From positions 1 to 40,159 of the forward strand of contig JANYHF010000048.1 in the NCBI GenBank assembly GCA_025359185.1: a DNA stretch of 40,159 nucleotides. The letters run 5' to 3'. Made by a program: the position numbers and the translations under genes. The notes beneath the pieces are model-generated. The model searched no databases, was not told the DNA's origin, and was given only the letters and a program-made list of their open reading frames with translations. This document shows, piece by piece, positions 1 to 8,758 of this stretch (the first letter of the stretch is position 1; every line of letters begins with the position of its first letter). Source of the stretch: Hyphomicrobiaceae bacterium. GTDB lineage: Bacteria; Pseudomonadota; Alphaproteobacteria; Rhizobiales; Hyphomicrobiaceae.

Positions 1-70
1 ATCAATGCTCATCCGATGGCTTTGCCAATCCAGTTTGAATCCCCCGCCATCCTTTGCTATACCCCGCGCG

Positions 71-162
71 GGAGGTTGGTGGCGGACGGATCCCTCGCCA
101 ACCGGGTCAGGACCGGAAGGTAGCAGCCCTAACGAATCGGAGCCGGGTCGGTATCAGCCTCC
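71..162 (+). ncRNA. ffs: Small SRP RNA (4.5S RNA)
   Basis: RNA component of the signal recognition particle, which binds Ffh and targets nascent inner-membrane proteins. The conserved apical part is present: GGGTCAG, the GGAA tetraloop inside CCGGAAGG, and AGCAGCCC. The terminal ten bases GGAGGTTGGT (71-80) pair completely, with two wobbles, with ATCAGCCTCC (153-162), which gives a closed 92-nt hairpin and sets the ends. The pair next to the tetraloop stem is A-T where the common sequence has T-A, so the pairing is kept by a double change. It lies 48 nt upstream of dnaX, the usual alphaproteobacterial position. Confidence 0.93.
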
Positions 163-210
163 TATTGCTGTTTGTTGCGCCAAGCCATGCCAGCGCGCTA
201 GACAGTCCTC

Positions 211-1968
211 ATGTCAAAGACCAAAACACCCACGGGCGAAGGGCCCGGCGAACCGCCCGCTCCCTACACGGTCCTCGCCCGCAAATACCGCCCGCAGACC
301 TTCGCCGACCTGATCGGCCAGGATGCGATGGTGCGCACCTTGCGCAACGCCTTTGCCACCGGCCGTATCGCCCAAGGCTATATGCTGACCGGCGTGCGTG
401 GTGTCGGCAAAACCACCAGCGCCCGCATTCTCGCCCGCGCCCTCAATTACTCGGTGCCCGGCGGCGCGCAAGGCCCCAGCATCGACATGCCGGTGCTGGG
501 CGAGCACTGCCAGGCCATCATGGAAAGCCGCCATCCCGACGTTGTCGAGATGGACGCCGCCTCCAACACTGGCGTCGATAGCGTCCGCGAGATCACCGAA
601 AACGCCCGCTACCGGCCAATTTCGGCGCGCACCAAAGTGTTCATCATCGATGAAGTTCACATGCTGTCGAAGGGCGCGTTTAATGCGCTCCTGAAGACGT
701 TGGAAGAGCCGCCCGAGCATGTAAAATTCATCTTCGCGACCACGGAAATCCGCAAGGTGCCGGTAACAGTGCTGTCGCGCTGCCAACGGTTCGATCTGCG
801 CCGAGTGGACACGCCAACGCTGGCCAAGCATTTCGGCAAGATCGCTACCGCCGAACACATGGTCGTCGCCGATGACGCGCTGACCGTGATCGCCCGCGCC
901 TCCGAAGGTTCGGTGCGGGATGGCTTGTCGATTCTCGACCAGGCCTTTGCCAGTTCCACCGGCAGCGTCGATGCCGCCAATGTCCGCACCATGCTTGGCC
1001 TCTCCGACCGGAGCCGCATTTTCCCGCTGCTGGAGGCCGCGCTGCGTGGCGACGCCAAGACGGCACTCGTCGATTTTGCGTCGCTCTATCACGATGGCGC
1101 CGATCCCTTGCAGGTGCTCGCTGACCTCGCCGGGACGGTGCATGTCGCATCCCGTATCCGCGTTGGCGGCAAGGAGGCGGCGACCGATACGCTGGCGGCG
1201 GACGAGTTGGCGAGCGCGGCGTCGCTGGCGGACCGGCTTGGTCTCGCGCGGCTGTCGCGCGCCTGGCAGATGCTGCTAAAGGGCCTCGAAGAAGCCGCCC
1301 GCGCGCCCGATCCAGCCGCCGCCGTCGATATGGTGCTGATCCGCATGGCGCATATGGCGAGCCTGCCGGCACCAGAAGAGCTGTTGCGCCGGATACAAGA
1401 GGGTGCGGCGGCATCTGCGGTTCAAGAGGGCGGTCTGCGCGCGCCCTCGGGCAATCCGGTTCCCCAAGCGCGCAGCAGCGCCGGGCCAATGCTGGTGTCG
1501 CGCTCGTCGGCGGCCGTCGCCCCAAAGCCCGTTCCCGAACCCGACACCGGCCCACGCTTTGCTAACTTCGCTGAGCTGGTGGCGTTTGCCGGCACCAAGC
1601 GGGATGCCAATCTGCTGCTCGACCTTGAAGACAAGGTACGGCTGGTGCGTTTTGATCCGCCGAACCTCGAAATTGCCCTGACGCCCGATGCCTCCCCGTC
1701 GCTCGCGGGCGAACTCGCCGCCAAGCTCGGTAAATGGACTGGCATCCGCTGGTTCGTGATCATTTCCCGCGAACCCGGCGAGTTGCCCATTGGCGAAGTC
1801 CGCCGCCTGCACGAGGCGAGCGAGCGCGAGGCCGCCCTCAAAGACCCGCTGCTGCAACGAGTGTTGCGCGAATTCCCCGGTGCCGAGATAACCAGCGTCC
1901 GTGTACCCGATGCCGTTGGCAAAGACGGCGACACGGTGGGGGGCTCTGGGGCATTATCACAAAAGTGA
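211..1968 (+). CDS. dnaX: DNA polymerase III subunit tau/gamma
   Basis: Clamp-loader ATPase of the replicative polymerase; it loads the beta clamp and tethers the core polymerases. The 585-aa product has Walker A GVRGVGKTT (about 61-69), Walker B VFIIDEVH (143-150), the conserved LLKTLEEPP segment and the sensor/arginine-finger motif SRC (189-191), then the clamp-loader collar and a divergent C-terminal tau domain. Of the four zinc-module cysteines known from E. coli DnaX only one remains (C100, in GEHC); the others are replaced in the segment 80-100. No A-rich slippery heptamer is visible, so a short gamma form by frameshifting is not indicated. The start ATG has no strong ribosome site but agrees with the family N-terminus. 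First gene of the dnaX-ybaB-recR set. Confidence 0.95.
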   Translation: MSKTKTPTGEGPGEPPAPYTVLARKYRPQTFADLIGQDAMVRTLRNAFATGRIAQGYMLTGVRGVGKTTSARILARALNYSVPGGAQGPSIDMPVLGEHCQAIMESRHPDVVEMDAASNTGVDSVREITENARYRPISARTKVFIIDEVHMLSKGAFNALLKTLEEPPEHVKFIFATTEIRKVPVTVLSRCQRFDLRRVDTPTLAKHFGKIATAEHMVVADDALTVIARASEGSVRDGLSILDQAFASSTGSVDAANVRTMLGLSDRSRIFPLLEAALRGDAKTALVDFASLYHDGADPLQVLADLAGTVHVASRIRVGGKEAATDTLAADELASAASLADRLGLARLSRAWQMLLKGLEEAARAPDPAAAVDMVLIRMAHMASLPAPEELLRRIQEGAAASAVQEGGLRAPSGNPVPQARSSAGPMLVSRSSAAVAPKPVPEPDTGPRFANFAELVAFAGTKRDANLLLDLEDKVRLVRFDPPNLEIALTPDASPSLAGELAAKLGKWTGIRWFVIISREPGELPIGEVRRLHEASEREAALKDPLLQRVLREFPGAEITSVRVPDAVGKDGDTVGGSGALSQK

Positions 1969-1985
1969 TTCTGTTTTCGCATCAG

Positions 1986-2020
1986 GGCTGCAGCCAGCAT
2001 TCAATACAACTTTAAGTTGT
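1986..2020. repeat. Two short dyads between dnaX and ybaB
   Basis: The 107-nt gap between dnaX and ybaB contains a perfect 10-bp palindrome GGCTGCAGCC (1986-1995). It is followed by a 15-bp dyad with arms ACAACTT and AAGTTGT around a single T (2006-2020). Neither is followed by a T-run, so a terminator is unlikely; an operator is possible but nothing else supports it. Confidence 0.3.
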
Positions 2021-2075
2021 CGTTTCGCCAGTGCGGGGCAGCGGAATATCGGCCGGGGAAAGGCACCGTGGGACT

Positions 2076-2393
2076 ATGAACATTCTCAACGTCATCAAGC
2101 AAGTTGGCGAGTTGCAGGGCAAAATGAAGGCCGTCCAGGCCGAGCTGGAAACACTGGAGTTTCACGGGGAGTCGGGCGCCGGACTAGTCTCGGTCACGCT
2201 CAGTGGCAAGAGTGATCTGCGCAAAATCTCGATTGACCCGAGTCTGATGAAGAAGAGCGAGACCGAGATCCTCGAAGACCTGATCATGGCCGCCTTCGCC
2301 GACGCGAAAACGAAGGTCAACGCCACGTCGCAGGAAAAGATGTCCTCGGTAACGGCCGGCCTGCCGATCCCGCCGGGGTTGAAGTTGTTTTAA
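2076..2393 (+). CDS. ybaB: YbaB/EbfC family nucleoid-associated protein
   Basis: Small DNA-binding protein of the YbaB/EbfC family, found as a dimer on the nucleoid and nearly always encoded between dnaX and recR. The 105-aa product begins MNILNVIKQVGELQGKM, the usual N-terminal coiled helix, and carries the family core with GLVSVTLSGK and the C-terminal end GLPIPPGLKLF. An upstream in-frame start at 2031 would add 15 residues unlike the family, so the ATG at 2076 is preferred. The exact role in recombination or replication is not settled for the family. Confidence 0.93.
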   Translation: MNILNVIKQVGELQGKMKAVQAELETLEFHGESGAGLVSVTLSGKSDLRKISIDPSLMKKSETEILEDLIMAAFADAKTKVNATSQEKMSSVTAGLPIPPGLKLF

Positions 2394-2404
2394 GTTTTTT
2401 TGTT

Positions 2405-2521
2405 CCCTCTCCCCGTGCTCACGGGGAGAGGGTTAGGTAGAGGGGCAGCAGCGTGCACAGAGCCCGTTGCCGCCCCTCACCTAACCCTCTCCCCACTGCG
2501 CGAAGGCTTGCGGGGAGAGGG
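2405..2521. repeat. Double palindromic intergenic repeat
   Basis: Two hairpins face each other. The first has arms CCCTCTCCCCGT (2405-2416) and ACGGGGAGAGGG (2421-2432). The second has arms CCCTCTCCCC (2485-2494) and GGGGAGAGGG (2512-2521). In addition 2423-2445 and 2472-2494 are near-exact reverse complements, so the whole element is one large inverted repeat made of two smaller ones. This is the form of REP/BIME-type elements scattered in many proteobacterial genomes. Its right arm ends 7 nt before the recR ATG. Confidence 0.8.
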
Positions 2522-2528
2522 AATCGTG

Positions 2529-3134
2529 ATGTCGCGTAAACTTGCAGGCTCCGAAATTGAACGGCTGATTCATCTGCTGGCGCGGCTGCCGGGGCTCGGG
2601 CCGCGTTCGGCGCGCAAGGCGGCGCTGGCGTTGATCAAGAAGCGTGAGGAGCTGTTGTTGCCGTTGGCCGCTGCTATGGGCGAAGCGGCCGCGCGGATCA
2701 CCGTCTGCCCCGAATGCGGCAATGTCGATACGCAATCGCCGTGCACACTGTGCCGGGATGACCGCCGCGACCCCTCTCTTATTGTGGTGGTTGAAGAGGT
2801 CGGTGACCTGTGGGCGCTGGAGCGGGCAAACGCCGTTAACGGACGGTATCATGTCTTAGGCGGACGATTATCACCCCTAGATGGGGTGGGGCCGGAGGAT
2901 CTGGGTATAGACCGGCTGGTCGAGCGTTCGAAGGCTGAAGGCGTGAAAGAAGTGCTGCTGGCCCTGAACGCTACGGTTGAAGGGCAGTCTACGGCGCATT
3001 ATCTGATGGATGTGCTGGCCCGGCCCGGCCTTACGGTGTCGCGCATCGCGCATGGTGTGCCCGTCGGCGGCGAACTCGACTACCTCGATGACGGAACACT
3101 GGCCGCCGCGATCAGGTCACGGCGGCCAGTTTGA
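2529..3134 (+). CDS. recR: Recombination protein RecR
   Basis: RecR works with RecO (and RecF) to load RecA on gapped single-stranded DNA. The 201-aa product has the N-terminal helix-hairpin-helix ([16 protein letters not shown], 18-33), a four-cysteine zinc finger (C60, C63, C72, C75), a Toprim domain with [13 protein letters not shown], and the C-terminal [16 protein letters not shown] segment. The reading frame stays open upstream to 2400, but that part only translates the palindromic repeat; the ATG at 2529 gives the normal family length. The best Shine-Dalgarno, GGAGAGG, lies inside the repeat arm at about 2514-2520. recR is convergent with tadC, nine bases apart. Confidence 0.95.
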   Translation: MSRKLAGSEIERLIHLLARLPGLGPRSARKAALALIKKREELLLPLAAAMGEAAARITVCPECGNVDTQSPCTLCRDDRRDPSLIVVVEEVGDLWALERANAVNGRYHVLGGRLSPLDGVGPEDLGIDRLVERSKAEGVKEVLLALNATVEGQSTAHYLMDVLARPGLTVSRIAHGVPVGGELDYLDDGTLAAAIRSRRPV

Positions 3135-3143
3135 GGGTCCTGC

Positions 3144-4115
3144 CTACTTTTTCAGCATCGTATAACTGATATAGGCGGGTCCCAAAATAACGATGAACAA
3201 TACGGGCAGGAAGAAAATCATCATCACGACGGTGAGCTTCGGCGGCACCGCGGCGGCCTTCTTTTCCGCCGAAGCCATACGCAATTCTCGGTTTTCCTTG
3301 GCCATCACACGCAGCGCCTGGCTGACCGGCGTGCCGTAGCGTTCGGCTTGCACCAAGCTCATGCACACCGCCTTTATTGTCGGTACGCCCGTTCGCTTGG
3401 CAAGGTTCTCGAAGGCCTGGCGGCGATCTGTCAGATACGAGAGTTCGGCCGTCGTCAGATGCATTTCTTCTGCAAGATCGATGTTCGAGCCTTGCAGTTC
3501 CTTGGCCACCTTGGCGAAAGCAGACTCAGTGGACATACCCGACTGTACGCAGATCAGCAACAAATCCAGAGCATCGGGAAAGCCTTGGCTCAGCGTCTGC
3601 TGACGCCGGGTGATCAGGTTCGAAATGAAGACGTTGGGCAGATAGAAGCCGACATAACCAACTCCGAGCGTAATCACCAGGCGCATGATCACGCTGAAGC
3701 CGTGGTCCTTGTAGAGGAACAAATAAAACAAGGCGCCGACAAGCGTGATGATGGGAGCCGCAAGACGGAAGAACACGAAGCCGACGACCGGCGCCTGACC
3801 GCGCAAGCCGGCCATCTTCAGCTTGTTCTTGACGTCTTCAGTCTCGAAGGTCTGGCGCAGGTTCAACTGCTCGACGATCTGCGTCATGATGCCTTTGGAG
3901 GAATGGCGCAGCTTGCTGCGGTCTCCCGCCAGTTCGCCGACGCGCGATGTGCGCATCCGGTCGCGCTCCAACGCCATCGATTTCATGCGTGTGCCCACTT
4001 TGTCGCGGGACAGCGCGGGCAGGGCGATGGTCATCACTGTCGCAAAGGCCGCCAGGGAGGCCAGCAGCATCAACCCGATTTGCGGAGTGACGATGAGTTC
4101 GAGAATGTCCAGCAT
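3144..4115 (-). CDS. tadC: Tad pilus inner-membrane protein TadC
   Basis: One of the two GspF-like platform proteins of the Tad (Flp) pilus machine, forming with TadB the inner-membrane base on which the ATPase CpaF acts. The 323-aa product has an N-terminal membrane segment, two central hydrophobic segments (about 115-175), the T2SSF domain with PDALDLLLICVQSGMS and a terminal membrane helix (about 295-317). It is the last gene of the minus-strand cpa/tad operon, 51 nt downstream of tadB. No clear intrinsic terminator is seen in the nine bases before convergent recR. Confidence 0.93.
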   Translation of the reverse strand: MLDILELIVTPQIGLMLLASLAAFATVMTIALPALSRDKVGTRMKSMALERDRMRTSRVGELAGDRSKLRHSSKGIMTQIVEQLNLRQTFETEDVKNKLKMAGLRGQAPVVGFVFFRLAAPIITLVGALFYLFLYKDHGFSVIMRLVITLGVGYVGFYLPNVFISNLITRRQQTLSQGFPDALDLLLICVQSGMSTESAFAKVAKELQGSNIDLAEEMHLTTAELSYLTDRRQAFENLAKRTGVPTIKAVCMSLVQAERYGTPVSQALRVMAKENRELRMASAEKKAAAVPPKLTVVMMIFFLPVLFIVILGPAYISYTMLKK

Positions 4116-4166
4116 GGCTGTTGCCTCATGTGCCGCGCGAGGAACATCGCGCGCCGTGATTTGGTT

Positions 4167-5153
4167 CTAGTACTTGAAGTTGATGAGCTTACGCATGATC
4201 AAAATGCCGATGGTCATCATCGTTGCGGCGATGGCCAGCAGCACATGCCCCAGGGGCTCGCTGAACAGCGGATTGATGAACGCAGGCGCAACTGAGTAGA
4301 CCATGCCGGCGACACCGAAAGGCGTGGCGCCAAGAATGTAGGCTGTCGCCTTGGCTTCACCCGCCAGCGCAGCGACTTTGGCTGCCAGCATCTTGCGCGA
4401 ACGCAAGACGTTCGAGAGGTTGCCGAGCGCTTCGGCAAGGTTACCGCCCGAGCCCTGCTGAATGGCGACGACGATGGCGAAGAAATTCACTTCTGGCAGC
4501 GGAATGCTTTCCATCATGCGCTCGAAGCATTCCATCATCGGGATGCCGAGCCGTTGCCCTTCAACAAAGTCGACGAACTCACCCTTGACAGGTTCAGGGC
4601 TTTCTCGCGCGATGATGTTCAGGCATTCGTTGAGCGGCAGGCCGGTTTGAACGCCGCGCACGATCACGTCGATGGCGTTCGCAAATTCGTTGGAGAACTT
4701 GGCCTGCCGGCGTTTGGCGAGGAAACTGATGATCCAGCGCGGCAACCCGGTGCCCGCAGCAAAAGCGACGAGCGCGGCTGTGATCATGCCGAGCCCGCCG
4801 ACCAGACAACCAGCAAAGCCCACAGCAGCCAAGATCAAACTGGCGATATGGAATTGCTGCGGTGAGGCGGCAAGTCCCGCCCGGATCAACTTGGTCTTGA
4901 GCGTAACTTTGTTTTTTGCCGCCTTCTTCTGGTCGGCATATTTCAGCTGCTCTTGCACCTGCTTGCGCCGGTCGGTCGCGGTATCCTGGCGGGCGCCGGT
5001 CTTGTTGGCTTTTCCCTTGGAAATGGAGTCGATGCGCTTTTCTGACTTGTGTTCGCCCGTCAGAAAGGGCGAGGCGACCACATAGGCCAGCAGTCCGATC
5101 GCGAGCGCGACCAGGCCAATGAACATGATGGGTGTCAGGCCGACGTCAAACAT
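4167..5153 (-). CDS. tadB: Tad pilus inner-membrane protein TadB
   Basis: GspF-like platform protein of the Tad pilus, partner of TadC. The chosen ATG at 5153 gives 328 aa beginning [20 protein letters not shown], an N-terminal membrane helix, then a charged linker rich in Lys/Gln (about 50-85), two membrane segments (about 110-145), the T2SSF core with NAIDVIVRGVQTGLPLNECL and a C-terminal helix. The frame is open further upstream, but this start overlaps the end of cpaF by eight bases (ATGTTTGA), a typical translational-coupling arrangement. Confidence 0.93.
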   Translation of the reverse strand: MFDVGLTPIMFIGLVALAIGLLAYVVASPFLTGEHKSEKRIDSISKGKANKTGARQDTATDRRKQVQEQLKYADQKKAAKNKVTLKTKLIRAGLAASPQQFHIASLILAAVGFAGCLVGGLGMITAALVAFAAGTGLPRWIISFLAKRRQAKFSNEFANAIDVIVRGVQTGLPLNECLNIIARESPEPVKGEFVDFVEGQRLGIPMMECFERMMESIPLPEVNFFAIVVAIQQGSGGNLAEALGNLSNVLRSRKMLAAKVAALAGEAKATAYILGATPFGVAGMVYSVAPAFINPLFSEPLGHVLLAIAATMMTIGILIMRKLINFKY

Positions 5154-6711
5154 TGTTCTCTCCGAGCGGCGAACCGTCGATGTCGCGGATTTCGGCAGCA
5201 GCCAGCGCAGCGGCAAGACGCCCTTCCTCGCCAAAATACTGGGCACGCTCCCAGAAGCGCGGACGCGCGATGCCGGTTGAGCGGTGACGGCCGATCAGCT
5301 TGCCGTTGGCGTCTTCGCCGGTGATGTCATAGACGATGATGTTCTGCAGCGTGACGACGTCGCCTTCCATGCCGAGCACTTCGGTGACGTGAGTGACGCG
5401 GCGCGAACCGTCACGCAGGCGCGAAGCCTGGATGATGACGTCGACGGCGCCCGTAATCATTTCACGGATGGTCTTGGCCGGGAGCGAGAAGCCGCCCGTC
5501 ATGATCATCGATTCCATACGGGATATGGCTTCGCGCGGGCTGTTGCTGTGGAGTGTGCCCATCGAACCATCGTGACCCGTGTTCATGGCCTGCAGGAGGT
5601 CGAACGCCTCAGGTCCACGGACTTCGCCGACGATGATGCGTTCAGGGCGCATACGCAGGCAGTTCTTGACGAGGTCACGCATGGTAACCTGGCCCTCGCC
5701 TTCGAGGTTCGGCGGGCGGGTTTCCAGACGCACAACGTGGGGCTGCTGCAACTGGAGTTCGGCCGAGTCTTCGCAGGTAATGATGCGCTCGTCCTGATCG
5801 ATGGTGCCGGTCAGGCAATTGAGCAGCGTGGTCTTGCCCGAGCCCGTACCGCCGGAGATGACGACATTGCAGCGCACACGGCCGATGATCTCCAGGATCG
5901 TCTTGCACTCTGGCGAGATCGAGCCGAATTTCAGCAACTGCTCAAGCGTCAGCTTGTCTTTCTTGAATTTGCGGATGGTGAGGCAAGGGCCATCAATGGC
6001 CAGCGGCGGCGCGATGACGTTGACGCGCGAACCGTCGGGGAGACGGGCGTCGCAGATCGGTGAGCTTTCATCGACGCGCCGGCCGACCTGGCTGACGATG
6101 CGCTGGCAGATGTTCATCAGCTGGGCGTTGTCGGTGAAGCGGATGTTGGTCTTTTCGACCTTGCCGCCAACTTCGATGAACGTCGTGCCCGCGCCATTGA
6201 CCATGATGTCAGCGATGTCGTCGCGCGCCAGCAACGGCTCAAGCGGACCATAGCCAAGCACGTCGTTGCAGATGTCTTCGAGCAGTTCTTCCTGCTCGGC
6301 AATCGACATGACGACGTTTTTGACTTGGATGATTTCCGCAACGATGTCGCGGATTTCCTCGCGCGCTGCGTCAGCATCGAGCTTAGCAAGCTGCGTAAGG
6401 TCGATGGTGTCGATGAGCGCATTAAAGACGGTTGTCTTAATGTCGTAGTACTCCTCAGAGTGCTTGCGTTCGACGGGCTTTGGTTTCGGCGGCTCAGCCG
6501 GGCGTGCGGCCGGAAGTTCGGCTTTGCCTTTGCCGCCCATGTCGTTGGACTGCGTGCGGCCGTTCTGCTGCGACACCTGGGGCTTTGACCCTTGCGCCTG
6601 CGGCTTTGGCATTTCCTTGACAGCTGACGGCGATGCCGAAGGCAGGGCCTGCGGAGCAGGGCCGCTACGCTTGACCGGCGGAAGCTGAGTACCGTTACGT
6701 TTGCCGAACAT
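5146..6711 (-). CDS. cpaF: Tad pilus secretion ATPase CpaF/TadA
   Basis: Cytoplasmic hexameric ATPase of the type II/IV secretion superfamily that drives Flp pilus assembly and probably retraction. The 521-aa product has a Pro/Gln/Lys-rich disordered N-terminus (1-85), a helical N-domain, and the RecA-like domain. That domain has Walker [10 protein letters not shown] (287-295), the Asp box [13 protein letters not shown] (309-321), Walker B with [12 protein letters not shown] (358-369) and the His box [14 protein letters not shown] (379-392). All catalytic motifs look intact. It lies five bases after cpaE and overlaps tadB. Confidence 0.96.
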   Translation of the reverse strand: MFGKRNGTQLPPVKRSGPAPQALPSASPSAVKEMPKPQAQGSKPQVSQQNGRTQSNDMGGKGKAELPAARPAEPPKPKPVERKHSEEYYDIKTTVFNALIDTIDLTQLAKLDADAAREEIRDIVAEIIQVKNVVMSIAEQEELLEDICNDVLGYGPLEPLLARDDIADIMVNGAGTTFIEVGGKVEKTNIRFTDNAQLMNICQRIVSQVGRRVDESSPICDARLPDGSRVNVIAPPLAIDGPCLTIRKFKKDKLTLEQLLKFGSISPECKTILEIIGRVRCNVVISGGTGSGKTTLLNCLTGTIDQDERIITCEDSAELQLQQPHVVRLETRPPNLEGEGQVTMRDLVKNCLRMRPERIIVGEVRGPEAFDLLQAMNTGHDGSMGTLHSNSPREAISRMESMIMTGGFSLPAKTIREMITGAVDVIIQASRLRDGSRRVTHVTEVLGMEGDVVTLQNIIVYDITGEDANGKLIGRHRSTGIARPRFWERAQYFGEEGRLAAALAAAEIRDIDGSPLGENNV

Positions 6712-6716
6712 CGGGC

Positions 6717-8057
6717 TTAAGCTCCCGCTTTTCTCAGGTTGAAGCGCTTGAGGAACGGCGCCAGCATGGATTTCTGTTCAACCTTGGGCTCAACTTTGTT
6801 GGTGAGCGCATAAGCCAGGGACCGGAAGTTTTCCGCCGCCTTGGATTTGGGCGACAGTTCTTCGATCATCTGTCCATTGTTGGCAGCCATGCCGAACGTC
6901 TCTCCGTCGAAATCGATTGCGACCCTAGGAACCAAGTCCAAGGCCTCGCCGAACTCCTTGACGGAAATTTCGGGACGCTTGGGCATACTCATCCAGTTCA
7001 GGACCAGATGCGGTTGACGATCGTTCTTGCGGTTTTGCTTCAAGAGATCGACGATGTTCTTGGCGTTACGCAGGTTGGCGAGGTCCGGCATCGCGGTGAT
7101 GACGATCTCGTCGGCCTGCAGCAGCACCTGCTTGGCCCAGGGCGTCCACAGATGCGGCACGTCAAGCGCCACATACGGAACGTTCTGGCGCACGACGTCG
7201 AGCACCCATTCGAACGACTGCGGATCGAACTCGAAATTGCGGTCAAGCACACTCGGGGCCGCAAACAGGCTGAGGTGATCCGTGCACTTAGCGAGAAGGC
7301 GGTCGAGCAGCACTTCGTCCAGGCGCTCAGGGCTGGCGAGGGCATCTGCGATGCCTTGCGTCGGATCCTGATTGAAGTCGAGGCCGGCCGTACCAAAGGG
7401 CAGATCGAGATCGGCGATGACGACGTTATTCTGGAGGATGCGGCTCATCACCCAGGCGGTGTTGTGGCAGACGGTCGAAGAACCCGCGCCGCCTTTGGCA
7501 CCGACAAACGCAATCAGATGGCCGATGGGTTCATTGGCCGGATCGCTGAACAGCGTCGAAATGCTTTCCATCAGATAGAGCGGCGTGATCGGAGCAACCA
7601 GGTACTCGCTGACGCCGCGGCGCAGCAGTTCCCGGTACAGCAGCACGTCATTGCTGTGGCCGATCACCACAACGCGCGTGCCCTCGTCGCAATGCTCCGA
7701 CAGCTGATCGAGTGCCGCCAGCATAGAGTTGCGGTCGAGCATCGATTCCAGGATCACCAGATTGGGTGACGGGTTCTCCTGGAAATGAGCGATGGCCGCG
7801 TAGATGCCGCCCATGTGGATGCCGGTATGGGCTTTGGCCAGGCGGCGGTCCTCGCTGGCCGTTTGCACGACCTGCGCGGTTGTGGGCTGCTCGCAGAACG
7901 CCTGGATCGAGATCCGGGGGATCGGGCGGGCGCGCTCGTGGTGCTCGTGGGACGGCGCCGCCTCATGATAGGCGTCGGCGCTCTCGTGACCAACCATCTC
8001 GGGCAGCATCTGCTCGCCGAGGGTCAGGCTCTGTGAGTTGAAGGGCTGGTTGGTCAT
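6717..8057 (-). CDS. cpaE: Tad pilus localization protein CpaE/TadZ
   Basis: MinD/ParA-like ATPase that positions the Tad pilus at the cell pole. The 446-aa product has an N-terminal receiver-like domain (about 75-180, with VVVIGHSNDVLLYRELLRRGV) and a C-terminal ATPase domain. The Walker A is the deviant form AKGGAGSST: the first lysine is kept and the usual second lysine is serine. This form is usual for CpaE/TadZ, so ATP turnover may be weak or absent. The segment VVIADLDLPFGTAGLDFNQDP follows. It starts two bases after cpaD and ends five bases before cpaF. Confidence 0.92.
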   Translation of the reverse strand: MTNQPFNSQSLTLGEQMLPEMVGHESADAYHEAAPSHEHHERARPIPRISIQAFCEQPTTAQVVQTASEDRRLAKAHTGIHMGGIYAAIAHFQENPSPNLVILESMLDRNSMLAALDQLSEHCDEGTRVVVIGHSNDVLLYRELLRRGVSEYLVAPITPLYLMESISTLFSDPANEPIGHLIAFVGAKGGAGSSTVCHNTAWVMSRILQNNVVIADLDLPFGTAGLDFNQDPTQGIADALASPERLDEVLLDRLLAKCTDHLSLFAAPSVLDRNFEFDPQSFEWVLDVVRQNVPYVALDVPHLWTPWAKQVLLQADEIVITAMPDLANLRNAKNIVDLLKQNRKNDRQPHLVLNWMSMPKRPEISVKEFGEALDLVPRVAIDFDGETFGMAANNGQMIEELSPKSKAAENFRSLAYALTNKVEPKVEQKSMLAPFLKRFNLRKAGA

Positions 8058-8059
8058 GG

Positions 8060-8743
8060 TTATTTCACTGTGCTCACGCTGCCAGACTGCTTAACGGCCG
8101 CGATATCTGCCGAGGAATCCGTGCCTTTACGATACGCTTGCCAGACGAAGTCATTGCGATCTCCGTCCGACCAATCAGTCTGATCGCGTGGTGTCTCCAG
8201 ATCCTTCGGATTGGCGATCATTGCGGCCAGGTTGTGTTGTGCTGCACAGCCAAAATTGCCGTAGTTCTGATTGTCTTTCTGATCGGCAAGGTTCTTGGTC
8301 CATTTCCCGCAAGCCGGTCCTTCAGCGACATAGCGTGCGAAAGAAATCTTAACGCCAGGTTGACCGAGGCCGTAGGCTCCAACCTGGACCGCGCCAACCG
8401 GGACCACGCGCTCGACAAGAATGTCCCTCACGCCGCTCAAGGCTTCGCGGTTGTTGCCGGACACGATGAGCTTGCCGTAACCCTCGTTGCGCCAGACGGC
8501 GATGAAGTGCCGGAGCTTTTCCTGCTGATACGTATTGAGGCCGTGCGCGTTGACGGGGGTCTGCAAGGTCAGGTGCGCTTGCGCCTTCTCGATTTCAATC
8601 GGGTGACGTTGGTCGATGCTTTGGACCGGCTCCGAGAAACCGACCACCCGGCCCTCTTCCGAGCGGTGTCCGCAGCCCGCGAGAGCGGTTGCCAGAACCG
8701 AAGCGGCGAGGATGCGTAGTGTCATTTGCTTAGTCATGTTCAT
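8060..8743 (-). CDS. cpaD: Tad pilus assembly lipoprotein CpaD
   Basis: Outer-membrane lipoprotein of the Tad pilus that helps the CpaC secretin assemble or stay in place. The 227-aa product has a signal peptide with lipobox LAGC (cysteine at about residue 24), a mixed central domain, and the family signature CGKWTKNL plus YGNFGCAAQHNLAAMIANP, typical of the CpaD family. A second ATG two codons downstream is an equal start. Position between cpaC and cpaE agrees with the family. Confidence 0.92.
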   Translation of the reverse strand: MNMTKQMTLRILAASVLATALAGCGHRSEEGRVVGFSEPVQSIDQRHPIEIEKAQAHLTLQTPVNAHGLNTYQQEKLRHFIAVWRNEGYGKLIVSGNNREALSGVRDILVERVVPVGAVQVGAYGLGQPGVKISFARYVAEGPACGKWTKNLADQKDNQNYGNFGCAAQHNLAAMIANPKDLETPRDQTDWSDGDRNDFVWQAYRKGTDSSADIAAVKQSGSVSTVK

Positions 8744-8758
8744 TCTCCATCCGCCCGC

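Noticed and set aside
214-1143. Long open frame on the minus strand opposite dnaX
   Set aside because: It is antisense to a clear dnaX; the product has no recognisable domain and reflects high GC codon bias.
3348-4295. Plus-strand frame of 315 codons opposite tadC/tadB
   Set aside because: Antisense to conserved genes, His/Gln-rich product typical of reverse-frame reading.
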